Under the pieces are notes generated by a model. That model saw only the letters and a list, made by a program, of their open reading frames with translations. It searched no databases and was not told the DNA's origin. This document shows, one piece after another, positions 36,755-48,700 of a stretch of DNA of 64,000 nt; position 1 is the stretch's first letter; each line of letters begins with the position of its first letter. Source of the DNA: Hofstenia miamia (Eukaryota > Xenacoelomorpha > Acoela > Hofsteniidae); the NCBI GenBank assembly GCA_900660155.1, contig CABFPE010000249.1:583038-647037 (forward strand). Reading direction: 5' to 3'. A program made the position numbers and the translations under genes.

Positions 36755-36975
36755 AACTGATATATGACTTACATTTCTTTTCTGACATTTTTTCGTGTTT
36801 GTGACTTACATTTCTTTTCTGACTTTTTCACTTTTGTGGCTTATATTTCTTTTCCAATGATTTCCAATGATTTTTTTACTTTTGTGACTAATATTTCTTT
36901 TCCAATGTTTTTTTTACTTTTGTGACTTACATTTCTTTTCTGACGTTTTTTTTACTTTTGTGACTTACATTAAAA
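36755..36975. repeat. Minisatellite in left arm, ~35-bp unit
   Basis: About six units of the form GTGACTTACATTTCTTTTC plus TGAC/CAATG-T-run-ACTTTT. The same array, inverted and with more units, is in the right arm. A 91-codon open frame across the right array is only a translation of the repeat. Confidence 0.85.
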
Positions 36976-37205
36976 AACTTTTCCTCAACAATGCCATGGG
37001 GATTGGGAACAGTGCTATTGCAAAACATATTGTATTACAGTTTAGTAAATAGAAAATGTAAAGTTTTGCTTTTACTCTTTTTTCTACATGTACTAGTTTT
37101 ATGTTAATATGTTTGATAAATTATTACATTTCATAAACATTAGTTTTAATATAAAAAATTTAAACTCCTACATCTTTGTAAATAGGTAAAAATCTATAGT
37201 ATTTG

Positions 37206-40200
37206 TCTAAGCTGATAAATGTCAATGTATTACCTAGCTATTAATTTAACATGCAATTGACATTCAAATTTAGCATAAGGGGGGAAGGATGATTGAAATA
37301 AAGTAATCACTAGTTTAGTAAATTTAATAATACTATTTATTATACAATGAGAATGTAGAAATGATTTGTACATGTTTCATTAATGATAGATTTCTAGAGA
37401 TACATCTCATCAACTAAGTTAAATAAGTGTATTATTAGATGTATGTTATGTATAATAATATAATTAGGGTGGCCTATGACTTTTCCACATTTATAGACTT
37501 ACATTTTTTTTGGTGTAATCCTTTGTTTCAGTACTGATATGCATTTAATTTTTCAATATCTATGCAAGAAATCAACTGATCAAATTAGTCAAAAACATTG
37601 TAAAAAAACTGAATATTGTGTTAAAATTTTAGATAGTTTTTCATTATTGATCAAAATGAAAATTTTATCATGGTATTAGTATAAACTTTCAAGAATGAGT
37701 AAGAAAAACATACATTCTCATAAATACGACTAATCTTTGTTATAAATTCAAATTTTATTTTCATATTTTAAAGAATGAATGGTTTTCTTATTTAATATCA
37801 CATATAAATATAAATTTTAAGACATTCTACAAATCAATGATATTTAAAGTATTTGAAGTTGTATCATAGCTTTTGAATTTTAAATCAAAAACTTTATAAT
37901 TATTGAGAAAGCATTAACATTCACATTTTTCTTCAGTCAATTAGATGTCAGGAAACTCACAAAACATTTTTAATTGCAAAAAGACTAACACATTTTCATA
38001 AAAAACTACATTAATGCAAAAATGATTAAATTGATTGATTTTACAAACACATAGTCATACACAGTTTGCATGAAAAGTAGAAATTTTTTAATTTGAAAAT
38101 GAATATCAGAGCTATATAAAATAAATTTAAGTATACATATAGTACTTAAAACTTAAATTAATTAAAATATACTTGTAATTGTTTATGAGATTTTTAAAAC
38201 ACAACAGCAATCATTAAATGAGTTAAACTACATTTTGTATATTAGGTGTCAAAACAACTTTGAACATTTTCTAAATATAGAAATAAATAGCTTAAATTAC
38301 TATTATCAGAAGCAGATAAAATGAAATAAAAACTTCTTGAAGGCGATTTACTCATTGTATTCAAATATAAAATATATATCTCACAATATGCAATTAGGAA
38401 TACTAGATTTTAACTCAATTTTCCTAATAAATGTCTTAAAATCATATAGCAAGCCTGTAGCCAGACCAAATCCCCAGGGTGACACCATTTTTTAGGGGGC
38501 ACTCGTACTGACAAATCCTTAAAATGGAATTTGCAGATATTACAAAAAAATTGACCTGAAATACATAGGGGGCTAAGATGTTCTAGATGGGCATTAAAAT
38601 ATATTAAAAAGTAAGAATATGTCAAATGTAATGTAAATTAAGGAAGAACATTCGCAAACAGACAATTAATTAAAGCAAAAGCTTCCTGGGCTTCGAACGC
38701 CACATCTTGACAAATGAACGAAAGTCTACACTCTGGCAAATCTTATTCTCAAATGTGAGAAACGTAAGGTTTCCCATCCGCTCACACTTCATGGACTGTC
38801 TCTGAGGAGTGTCTATTCGCTTTTGCCAAGAGAACACTTATTCACAGGAAATGTTGGAATATCCTAGAAGCAAGGAAATCTGGGCCAGGTAACAGAGAAT
38901 AGGTGCAGATTCAGAAAAGTTAACCATCAATACTTTCAAAACATCTAGAATTTGAATAGAATTGACATTGCCAGTGAGCTTTGGCTTAACACATGTGTGA
39001 AAGACTGAGCACTCAGCTGCTAGTTGGTCATACACATTGCAGTTTCCAAATTTTTTGCTAAAAATAGGGATTGAGAGAGCATATTTTAATAAAGGGTCTA
39101 AAGCTTTGGGGTTAAAGAATGAATCTGCTCAGGGAAGCAGGGACATAGTTGAAATAACTATAGAAAAATTTGCAATATTGAATCAGTTGTTGAACTCATC
39201 AATTGTGATATCCAAGATGTTAAGCAATAGTGAACATGTACTTAGCTCTCATGATACATTTGGAAGCTGCTGATCAACAATTGCGTCCCTCAGGCGGCCA
39301 GGCATTGCACATTAAAAGTTTCTCTGCCTGGTCCCCCAGGCAGGCAGGCATTGCACATTTTTGTTTCTTGGCAGGTGGTTCTGATCTGAAAAGCTTCTCT
39401 GCCTGTGCCTTGATCTCAGGTAGAATCTCAGTAGAAACCCACATGTTGTAAATATGCTTCAGACAAGATTGAATAACATCATACATTGATGCTACATTGC
39501 TTAACAGAGACTGAAGCTGTTTTGTGGCCACTTGAATATAGGTAAAAAGTTTTCACATTAAAACAGTAATCATGGCAAATTGCTAATTGTGAACATATTC
39601 TAACAGACTGCATGCATTGCAGCTGTTGTTTACATTGAGTTTAAAATTGGTCTTTGCAAGTTTAAGAAAGGCTACAATGTCTTCAAAGCAGTTGTAAATT
39701 ACAGATATTACATCGTGATGTCCTGACCATCATGTTTCAATCAGACACTTAAGACAAGATCCATTATAGTGTTTTTTGACTGCCTTCTTTTTGAAAAATC
39801 TATATAAGCTTTGGATTATGTCAAAAAAACTTGTAAGCTCAGGAAACGTTTCAGGACCATTACAACAACAAGGTGCATGACATGATTAAAACAGTGCACA
39901 TAAAGTATATGTTGACCTGCTTTTTCACTAAGTTTCTGCTGTATGCTGGAGTACTCTCTCAACATGACACAGAAAGCAGAATGCCTGGTCAGCTTGAACA
40001 GAATATTCAAGCCAGTTTCTTCCTCTATACCACTCTGAGCTAAAGGCTTGCTTCATGTCATTAAAAACTTGCATGGGTTAGCATTCAAGTCTTGGTTGGT
40101 TTGGGGAATCAGTTCCAAGGTCTGGCAGTTGATAATGAGCATTTGGTGGATTTGCAGATGTCATTGGCACATTAGAATCTTGTTGTGGCGCAACAAATCC

Positions 40201-41284
40201 AAAGAGCTTTGACTGTTTCATTACTTGAACCCCTAAACATACTATACTGACCACTTTGGTGAGAAAAGACAAAATGGCTACAAAATGGTTTCATGCACCT
40301 GCCAAGTCTGACCAGTTTCTGTAAAATTGAACATTTAAATAAAGTGGACAATTGATACTAAATTGCCATAAAAATTTAAAATATTACAAGTCCAAATTTC
40401 TGGCCTCTAAAAAACAAAAAGTTAAAATATGGAAAATGTTATTCTTAATTCACTGTTGTAAGAAAATCCCAAAATCACCATGGCCAAGGATTGAGAACCA
40501 AAGAGGGGGTATAGATCTTGCACAATTTTTAATGGATTTTTTATATAAAGAAATTAAAAAAAGTTAAACTTAGGTAGCTAATTATACCATATTACTTATT
40601 GCTGTGCCACATTGATAAAATTTACACATTTTAATCTGGCAGGTATTTGTGAGTTAGCATTAACTTGTATTTCCATGCTAATTGGTAGTGCCATTAACAC
40701 CAATCATACTAGTTATTAAAATCAGCTGAGAAAAATTTTAAAAAAAGATACATTTAAAGAAAAATTAATGAAACAGATTAATAAAGCAAGTTTGAAAGTT
40801 GGGCCTATAAGGATTATGCACTACTGCTTACATTTTTCTCAGGGGGCACAGATTTTCCCAGGGGGGCTGTGCCCCCTGGCCTCCCATGGCTACAGCCTTG
40901 TCATATAGAAATTGAGAATTTTTAAAAATAAATCTGATTTTGTTAGAGTTTCAAAGACATAGCATTGGAGAGAATGCCAATATATTTTGGATTTCCAAGC
41001 ATTTTTCTACTATTTGAGAGTCTAAAATATGTATACAATATTTATTACTAGATTTAGCTTCAGATTTTGATGTATTGCTATAAGTTTAATACATCTGAAG
41101 TGTTTCCTTTTGTTATGGTTTCACTAGTATATTTTTTAACACAATTAACAAATATTCATTTTGCATAATGTTTTGACTTTGCATGCACCTTAAATTTACA
41201 TTTCTAACTGTATAGATCTCAAAATTATATTCTAAAAAATCACTAATAATCAAAATATGTGAAAGAAAAATTTGTAATGTTCTA
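37206..41284. repeat. Tandem unit copy 1 (interrupted by a hAT element)
   Basis: Segments 37,206-38,449 and 40,909-41,284 together match 41,286-42,960 in direct orientation. The copy lacks about 50 bases present at 42,022-42,075 of copy 2, with TCAAT microhomology at the deletion. It is CpG-depleted compared with copy 2. Its first 460 bases are also the inner end of the left inverted-repeat arm. Confidence 0.88.
38450..40900 (-). mobile_element. hAT-superfamily DNA transposon, 2,451 bp, with perfect 8-bp TSD
   Basis: It is flanked by TCATATAG on both sides (38,442-38,449 and 40,901-40,908). The ends are inverted repeats with one mismatch (CAAGCCTGTAGCCA and CAAGGCTGTAGCCA). Copy 2 of the host repeat (near 42,578-42,590) shows the uninterrupted target, so the boundaries are certain. 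Minus-strand coding remnants fit a hAT transposase of the ZMYM/BED type: an N-terminal KQSKLFGFV region (40.1-40.27 kb), the core segment EYSSIQQKLSEKAGQHILYV followed by HCFNHVMHLV (39.8-40.0 kb), and the C-terminal dimerisation region (CYLAQISLLLGYSNISCE, then VFSWQKRIDTPQRQSM, 38.7-39.0 kb) with an in-frame stop between its two parts. Stops and frameshifts make it inactive. G/C-rich stretches near both ends are terminal noncoding DNA. Confidence 0.94.
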
Positions 41285-41285
41285 N

Positions 41286-42960
41286 TCTAAACTGATAAAT
41301 GTCAATGTTTTACCTAGCTATTAATTTAACATGCAATTGACATTCAAATTTAGCATGAGGGAAGGATGATTGAAATAAAGTAATCGCTAGTTTAGTAAAT
41401 TTAATAATACTATTTATTATATAATGAGAATGTAGAAATGATTTGTACGTGTTTCATTAATGATAGATTTCTAGAGATACATCTCATCAACTAAGTTAAA
41501 TAAGTGTAATATTAGATGCATGTTATGTATAATAATATAATTAGGGTGGTCTATGACTTTTCCACGTTTATAGACTTACATTTTCTTTTCGACGTCAATC
41601 CCTTGTTTCAGTACTGATATACATTTAATTTTTCAATATGTGTATAAGAAATCAACCAATCCAATTAGTCAAAAACATTGTATAAAAACTGAATATTGTG
41701 TTAAAATTTTAGATAGTTTTTCATCATTAAACAAAATGAAAATTTCATGACGGTATTAGTATAAACTTTCAAGAACAAGTAAGAAAAACATACATACACA
41801 TAAATACGACTAATCTATGTTATAAATTCAAATTTTATTTTCGTATTTTAAAGAATGAATGGTTTTGTTATTTAATATCACACATAAATATAAATTTTAA
41901 GACATTCTACAAATCAATGATTGTTAAAGTACTTGAAGTTGTATCATAGCTTTTTGAATTTTAAAATAAAAACTTTATAATTATTGAGAAAGCATTAACA
42001 TTCATATTTTTCTTCAGTCAATGAGTAAATTTTGATAATCGCAAATGAATACATAACGACATTTCAAAAACGAATCAATTAGATGTCATGAAATTTGCAA
42101 AACATTTTTAATTGCAAAAAGACTAACACATTTTCATAAAAAACTACATTAACGCAAAAATGATTAAATTGATTGATTTAACAAAACACATAGTCGTACA
42201 CAGCTTGCATGAAAAGAAGCAAATTTTTTAATCGAAAATGAATATCAGAGCTATATAAAATAAATTTAAGTATACATATAGTACTTAAAATTTAATTTAA
42301 TTAAAATATACTTGTAATTGTTTATGAGATTATAAAAACACAACAGCAATCGTTAAATGAGTTAAACTACATTTTGTATATTAGGTGTCAAAACAACTTT
42401 GGAACATTTTCTAAATATAGAAATAAATAGCTTAAATTACTATTATCAGAAGCAGATAAAATGAAATAAAAACTTCTTCAAGGCGATTTACTCATTGTAT
42501 TCAAATATAAAATTTATATCTCGCAATATGCAATTAGGAATACCGGATTTTAACTCAATTTTCCTAATAAATGTTTTAAAATCATATAGAGATTGAGAAT
42601 TTTTAAAAATAAATCTGATTTTGTTAGAGTTTCAAAGACATAGCATTGGAGAGAATGCCAATATATTTTGGATTTCCAAGCATTTTTCTACTATTTGAGA
42701 GTCTAAAATATGTATATTTATTACTAGATTTAGCTTCAGATTTTGATGTATTGCTATAAGTTTAATACATCTGAAGTGTTTCCTTTTGTTATGGTTTCAC
42801 TAGTATATGTTTTAACACAATTGACAAATATTCGTTTTGCATAATGCTTTGACTTTGCATACACCTCAAATTTACATTTCTAAATGTATAGATCTCGAAA
42901 TTATATTCTAAAAAATCGCTAATAATCAAAATATGTGAAAGAAAAATTTGTAATGTTTTA
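41286..42960. repeat. Tandem unit copy 2 (empty hAT site, CpG retained)
   Basis: It matches copy 1 over its whole length, and keeps CG where copy 1 has CA or TG at a dozen or more positions (for example TAATCGCTAG, GTACGTG, CCACGTTT, CATAGTCGTACAC, TCTCGAAAT, AATCGCTAAT). It starts immediately after a single N at 41,285. Confidence 0.88.
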
Positions 42961-43964
42961 AGTTTTGTTTTTGGATTTATTTTCTCTACAATGCTTTCAG
43001 AATGACGTGTGATTAGAAACAATTCCCCTTTAAAAAATTGATTTTCAACAAGTCTAATACAAATTTTGTTAGCAAGGATATTAAATGTGTGAAATTTGTA
43101 TATTATTTTGTAATCACATGAAACAAAATTTGTAAAATTAACTTATTAATATACAAAAATTACTTACATTGTTGTCAACCATCACCACTTGAATCATTGT
43201 AAAAACTGAATAATCTGTTAAAATGAAGACATCTTTTCATCATAGACATTTAACAAAATCCAAATTTTCATTTTGTTCAATGATGAAAAACTGTCTAAAA
43301 TTTTAACACAATATTCAGTTTTTTTAAAATGTTTTTGACTAATTTGATCAGTTGATTTCTTGCATAGATATTGAAAAATTAAATGTATATCAGTACTGAA
43401 ACAAAGGATTGACCAAAAAAAAAATTAAAGTCTATAAATGTGGAAAAGTCATAGGCCACCCTAATTATATTATTATACATAACATTCATCTAATATTACA
43501 CTTATTTAACTTAGTTAATGAGATGTATCTCTAGAAATCTATGTTTAATGAAACACTTACAAATCATTTCTACATTCACATTGTATAATAAATAGTATTA
43601 ATAAATTTACTAAACTAGTGATTACTTTATTTCAATCATCCTTCCCTCATACTAATTTTAAATGTCAATTGCATGTTAAATTAATAGCTTGGTAAAACAT
43701 TGACATTTATCAGTTTAGACAAATACTATAGATTTTTACCTATTTACAAAGAAGATGTAGGAGTTTAAACTTTTTATATTAAAACTAATGTTTATGAAAT
43801 GTAATAATTTATCAAACATATTAACATAAAACTAGTACATGTAGAAAAAAGAGTGAAAGTAAAACTATACATTTTCTATTTACTAAACTGTAATACAATA
43901 CGTTTTGCAATAGCGCTGTTCCCAATCCCCATGGCATCATTGAGGAAAAGTTTTTTAATGTAAG

Positions 43965-44232
43965 TCGCAAAAGTAAAAAAAAATGCCAGAAAAGAAATGT
44001 AAGTCACAGAGGTGAAAAAACATTGGAAAAGAAATATAAGTCGCAAACATGAAAAAATGTTGGAAAAGAGATGTAAGTCACAAAAGTGAAAAAACGTCAG
44101 AAAAGAAATATAAGCCACAAATCTGAATGTTGGAAAAGAAATGTAAGTCACAAAAGTGAAAAAATGTTGGAAAAGAAATGTAAGTCACAAATGTGAAAAA
44201 ATTTTGGAAAAGAAATGTAAGTCACAAACATG
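43965..44232. repeat. Minisatellite in right arm, ~30-35-bp unit
   Basis: About eight units of GGAAAAGAAATGTAAGTCAC followed by AAA(A/C)GTGAAAAAA; inverted counterpart of the array at 36,755-36,975 with a different copy number. Confidence 0.85.
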
Positions 44233-45177
44233 CAAAAGTCATTAATTGGTTATTTATTTAATTCTTAATATAAAAGACACCAATAAAATGTTAAATAAAA
44301 GCAATTTCTTATAATGTAATATTTATATTTTTTAAAGTTTTGTGTATATGTGTATCAATAAATGTTAACAACCAATTTACAATACTAATAATCCAACTTG
44401 TGAAAAATTCTAGTTTTATATGATTTGAAAGTGTTATTTAATTGGTATAATTGTAAAGTGATAGATGAAACCATGTAATATTGACATTGTCTATGTAAGC
44501 ATGCAATTTTATACATAGATTAATGGAATTTCACATTGATGAACAAACTACCCATAAAGATTTCAAACTTTTTGGTCAGCTATTTTTATAATTAAATCTC
44601 AGATTTTGTTTTGATTCTTAACACTTTTTGCAATATGATCTCTAGTTAGTTTTACTGCTATTTCTTTTAAAAACATAATTTTATTTTAATGAATTGCTGC
44701 AAATTTACTGTCTGATGTTAAATTAATTATATACTTTATCATAAATAGAAATGTCATTTGTTTGTTAATAAACATTTTTAATTGATTTTGTTTAAACTTT
44801 TAATATTCATGTGTTTTTGATTGTGAATGTCATCTTGTGTTTAATAACAACTTGTTTATTAACCATTAATTTAGATATGACCATGTGAAATTCATAATGC
44901 ATTTGTTTCCTACAGAATTTCCTCAACAACAATGATGATAAACTAAAACAATAGACAAATTTAATAGTAAGATATCATTATAAGCAAAGTGTAAAGTAAA
45001 TTACATTTTTGTCTTGTCTTAGACATGTATGTGGGTTTTACCACATATGTTTATTAAATATTAGAAATTGTGAGTTTTTGCATAAACTAGTTCCTAAAAA
45101 TTATTTTGCATTATTACTAAAATAAGCAATTACACTTCTAAATAGTATTAGTATCTCTCTGATTCACGCATTTGTTA

Positions 45178-45370
45178 TTAAATTTTACCAAATAAAACAA
45201 GTATGTAAAATAAACATATAAATCAAATTAATGTGGTATTTCCAATGTCATGTATGTTAATAAAAAAACAAGTATGTAAAATAAGTATGTAAACTAAATT
45301 AATATGGTATTCCCAATGTTGTGTATGTTAATAAAAAACAAGTATGTAAACTAAATTAGCCACATAATTA
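45178..45370. repeat. Tandem array of ~70-bp units, right arm
   Basis: Three degenerate units contain AACAAGTATGTAAA, TAAATTAATATGGTATT and CCAATGTTGTGTATGTTAAT. The equivalent in the left arm is the assembly gap. Confidence 0.75.
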
Positions 45371-45695
45371 AGCAAGTCACATACATTAACAAAAACCAAG
45401 TATGTAAAATAAAACAAAATATTTTTTTTGAAAATACTTATTAATTACAGAAGAAATTTAGCAATAAAATATAATTCCAAAAATGTGAATTTCAATGATC
45501 TTTGACAATTATTTATGTAATATGTTCAAAAAAATTGGGAAAATTTTGAAAATTGCTTTATCTCTATATGTGTTGATAAATTGGTTACATTTAAACAATA
45601 GACTGCAAACAATGCCAACAAAACATATTCCAATGACATCAGAGATACACCCACCACCAATATACACAGCCCAGCAGATACCAAAGTGCCCTCTC

Positions 45696-45793
45696 AGCCA
45701 ATCAGAGAAAAGTGATATCTCCTGGACTCCACGTCTTGACCAATCAGAAAAAAGTGAGATCTCCTGTACTTGATATTATACTACTTATATATG
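45696..45793 (+). promoter_or_regulatory. Outward-facing CCAAT boxes plus TATA box (right arm)
   Basis: CCAAT at 45,698 and 45,740 (42 bp apart, both in the context CCAATCAGA) is followed about 41 bp later by TTATATAT at 45,785. It mirrors the left arm but has two rather than three boxes. It would drive transcription rightward, away from the inverted repeat. Confidence 0.6.
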
Positions 45794-48700
45794 CTATTAT
45801 TATATGAACAAATGACTGCAACTGTTTTGGTTCATGTGTCACCTTCACAAATACATATATTGCTGACATGAACAACATCTCACTAATGTAGTGCAGGGTA
45901 CAATGAATTACAAGACATCACTGCTTATATTTTGTGTTTTAGTTTGTGTTTACTAAACTCATGTATTTACTATCCTCTATTTTTGTGCAATCATTAACAC
46001 TTGATAACTCATCTCACTGAAAGAGAAGGGACTTCCACAGTATTACATTAATACATCTCAATCAAATAGATACATAATTAGATAGTGTCATTAATCACAA
46101 ACAACTTTCCTCTTTTAATTACTTAGTAAATTATTAGTTAACATTAATATCCATAAATACATGTTAGTGTAGCATAGGCTGTTAGTTGTTATTATTTATT
46201 GGCCTGACCCCCCATGATTCTGCATTAGCATTCACTCATCAAATGAAGTTTAGTTTAGAGGTGTAACAAAAGTGTGCAGTAAATAACAAAATGCTAACTT
46301 CAGTCAAAAGTCAAGAAATCAACTTTCGGCCAAATACTTTTTTGTCATACTATTTGTTGACATGTTTTAATAAAATTGGTAATAATTTTCCACCTTAAAG
46401 TCACTAATCATTATTATAACTAAAGTTGCCTTAAATAACCATGATCAGAAGCAGTGCCTTTACACTTACAGCCTTTGATCAGAAAATGATGATGACAGGA
46501 ATAACTTTGTACTTGCATTCTGTCACACTTACTCTTGTATTTTAAGCAAGTATGTATCAAAATTCATATTTTAGACAATATTCAAACTTCAACTCACTCT
46601 CTGGATAATATTATAAATTAAACATGCATTAAATTTTCAATCCACCATAGTTTATACTTTTTTTCACTATATTGACCTATAAATTATTAATTCACAATTT
46701 TCACAAAATTTTTAGTGATTTAGCTTCTATTTGTAATATTTTACTCTATTATTATTTTTTGTTTCCATACATTGTATTTTAACCAAATTTTGACTAATTT
46801 AGTGTGGAGAATTCATTCTAAAGATGGAAATATCAAATGTTATTAAAAAGATTTTTTGTCATATGAATCAAATTGGATTAATCTCATCACACAGTGCTTG
46901 ATGTGGGGATTAAATGCTATCCAGAACCAACTGATACTTTGCACAGCATAAAGAAATAAATCAAATTCATGAATTATCCATTTGGGTGGTCAAAGATACT
47001 CAGATTAAAAGCAAGGTAGTCTGGGATGGTGATTTCCAACACAATTACACACAAATAACAAGGTAAGTAGAATACTTTTCCATCTTTTGTTTTCACTGTT
47101 TATGTACATTTCTCATTTCACTAAACATGCTTAAATTTCTATTTTAACAATCAAATTTATACTAGACTGTTTATGCATCTTGTTTTTCATCATTTCAAGT
47201 GATACATTATTCAATGGCATTTGTTTCACAAAATTCTTAGTGATCCATCTTCTAAATACCATGTCCTTCATTTTTGTCTATGAATATTATGCTATTTACT
47301 ATCATTGTTTATCCATTTACAAGCATTTATACATTTAGAAAAGTGAAGTTAGCATTTGAGTGTGAGTAATTTAGATAGGCAAGTTAATGTGTTCATATTA
47401 TGTATACATCTGCTACAATGTTATGAATAACCTGGATAATGAGTTTGGGCATCACAATTTCTCACATATATTGTGATACCCTGTGGAAAGTTTCTCAACA
47501 CATAAGGTGAGCCCATTTAAAAAGAGCTCATATACAATGTGTTGTATTTCATATGTGTGTAATGTTTAAGCATGACAAATATTTTTCTTATATGTATTTG
47601 GAAAACATGTATATTTTAACAAAAAACTAAAATCATGATTTGGAGTTATTACCCATTTTTTAACATGTGCTTTTACATTTAGTACAATTAATACTAATAA
47701 AAATGTTTCTATTTTTGTCCACATGAATAGGGTTTTTGATTAATGTTAATACCTGTAGATACAAATATACATCAGTGTTACAAGAACTTCAGATTGTCCC
47801 AGTGAGCATAGCTTCTGCCCAACTATACTACTCATTATGTTTATATGCAAAGGTAATCATTTTTATTGAATGCCAGGTTTGCAAGTATATAAAAAAACAA
47901 ATTTATAAAAAAAATGATTGCTTATTTTTCTGTTTGCATTTAAATGAAGCAATTGTGAAACTGTAGGTAAATCAAAGTTGTTCAAACATTACAAGTTATT
48001 AACTAAACTTATACATTTGATTGTAATAAGTTTTATTATCTTTTTTTGAATGAATTGTTAAATGGTAATCATTTAATTAAACACCATTTTACAAAGTTCA
48101 AATTTAAATTTTACTCTGTCACCAAATCAGTTGAGACACTAGAAAAATCTTCTTTTGGTAAGTTTTATTCAACAGTAAAGTACAATGCAAAGGTATTCAA
48201 AAACTAAACAAAATGTTATTATTGCAAAGTATGGAATGAAACTAGAAACTATAATTACATTATAACTTAAATGCCCCCCTAGTAAATGAAACTTACAATA
48301 ATTGGCAAGATCTTTAGAAATTTCTTTCATAAATTACAAAACTTGATAAGATATTAATAATTTACAGAAATTCCTAAGACATTGCCCAGGAGTTGTTTCA
48401 TACTTTTGGTTGTTGCAGCAACCACTAACATCATAATAACAACTTTAGTAATATGTAATCAGTGAGCAGATGCTTGCAAATAAAACTCATTTTGTTAGTT
48501 TTATTAATAGATCCTTTTATAATAAAAAGGATTTGCAAAACCTTTTTTGAAATTTGTAATTTGTGAAGAATTATAATTCAAAATAATTTATTCATGAATA
48601 TTTGGACACTTTGATATTGAATGTTAAATAAAATAAGTTACAATTCAACAGAAGAGATTTTTCACAACTTAAGAAAGTACTATATCAAAATTGTGCTTAG

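Larger units (their letters stand above)
35111..37666. repeat. Left arm of a ~2.5-kb inverted repeat
   Basis: It is complementary to 43,262-45,793 almost end to end, with small indels. Landmarks found inverted on the other arm include CATACTTGGTTTTTGTTAAT (35,470), CTAGTTTATGCAAAAACTC (35,846), GCCATGGGGATTGGGAACAG (36,993) and GGTGGCCTATGACTTTTCC (37,469). It contains a sequencing gap. The outer end carries the CCAAT/TATA array. No transposase is recognised in the arm. Confidence 0.88.
43262..45793. repeat. Right arm of the ~2.5-kb inverted repeat
   Basis: Inverted counterpart of 35,111-37,666. The inner end begins AAATTTTCATTTTG; the outer end reaches the TTATATATG box at 45,785. The short spacer 42,961-43,261 to its left has no recognisable content. 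Confidence 0.88.

Noticed and set aside
43876-44151. 91-codon minus-strand open frame
   Set aside because: Most of it is a translation of the ~30-35-bp minisatellite in the right arm; the same array in the left arm is not open in that frame.
36755-44232. Regularly spaced repeats that could suggest a CRISPR array
   Set aside because: Units are contiguous and degenerate with no unique spacers, in an animal genome; they are minisatellites.
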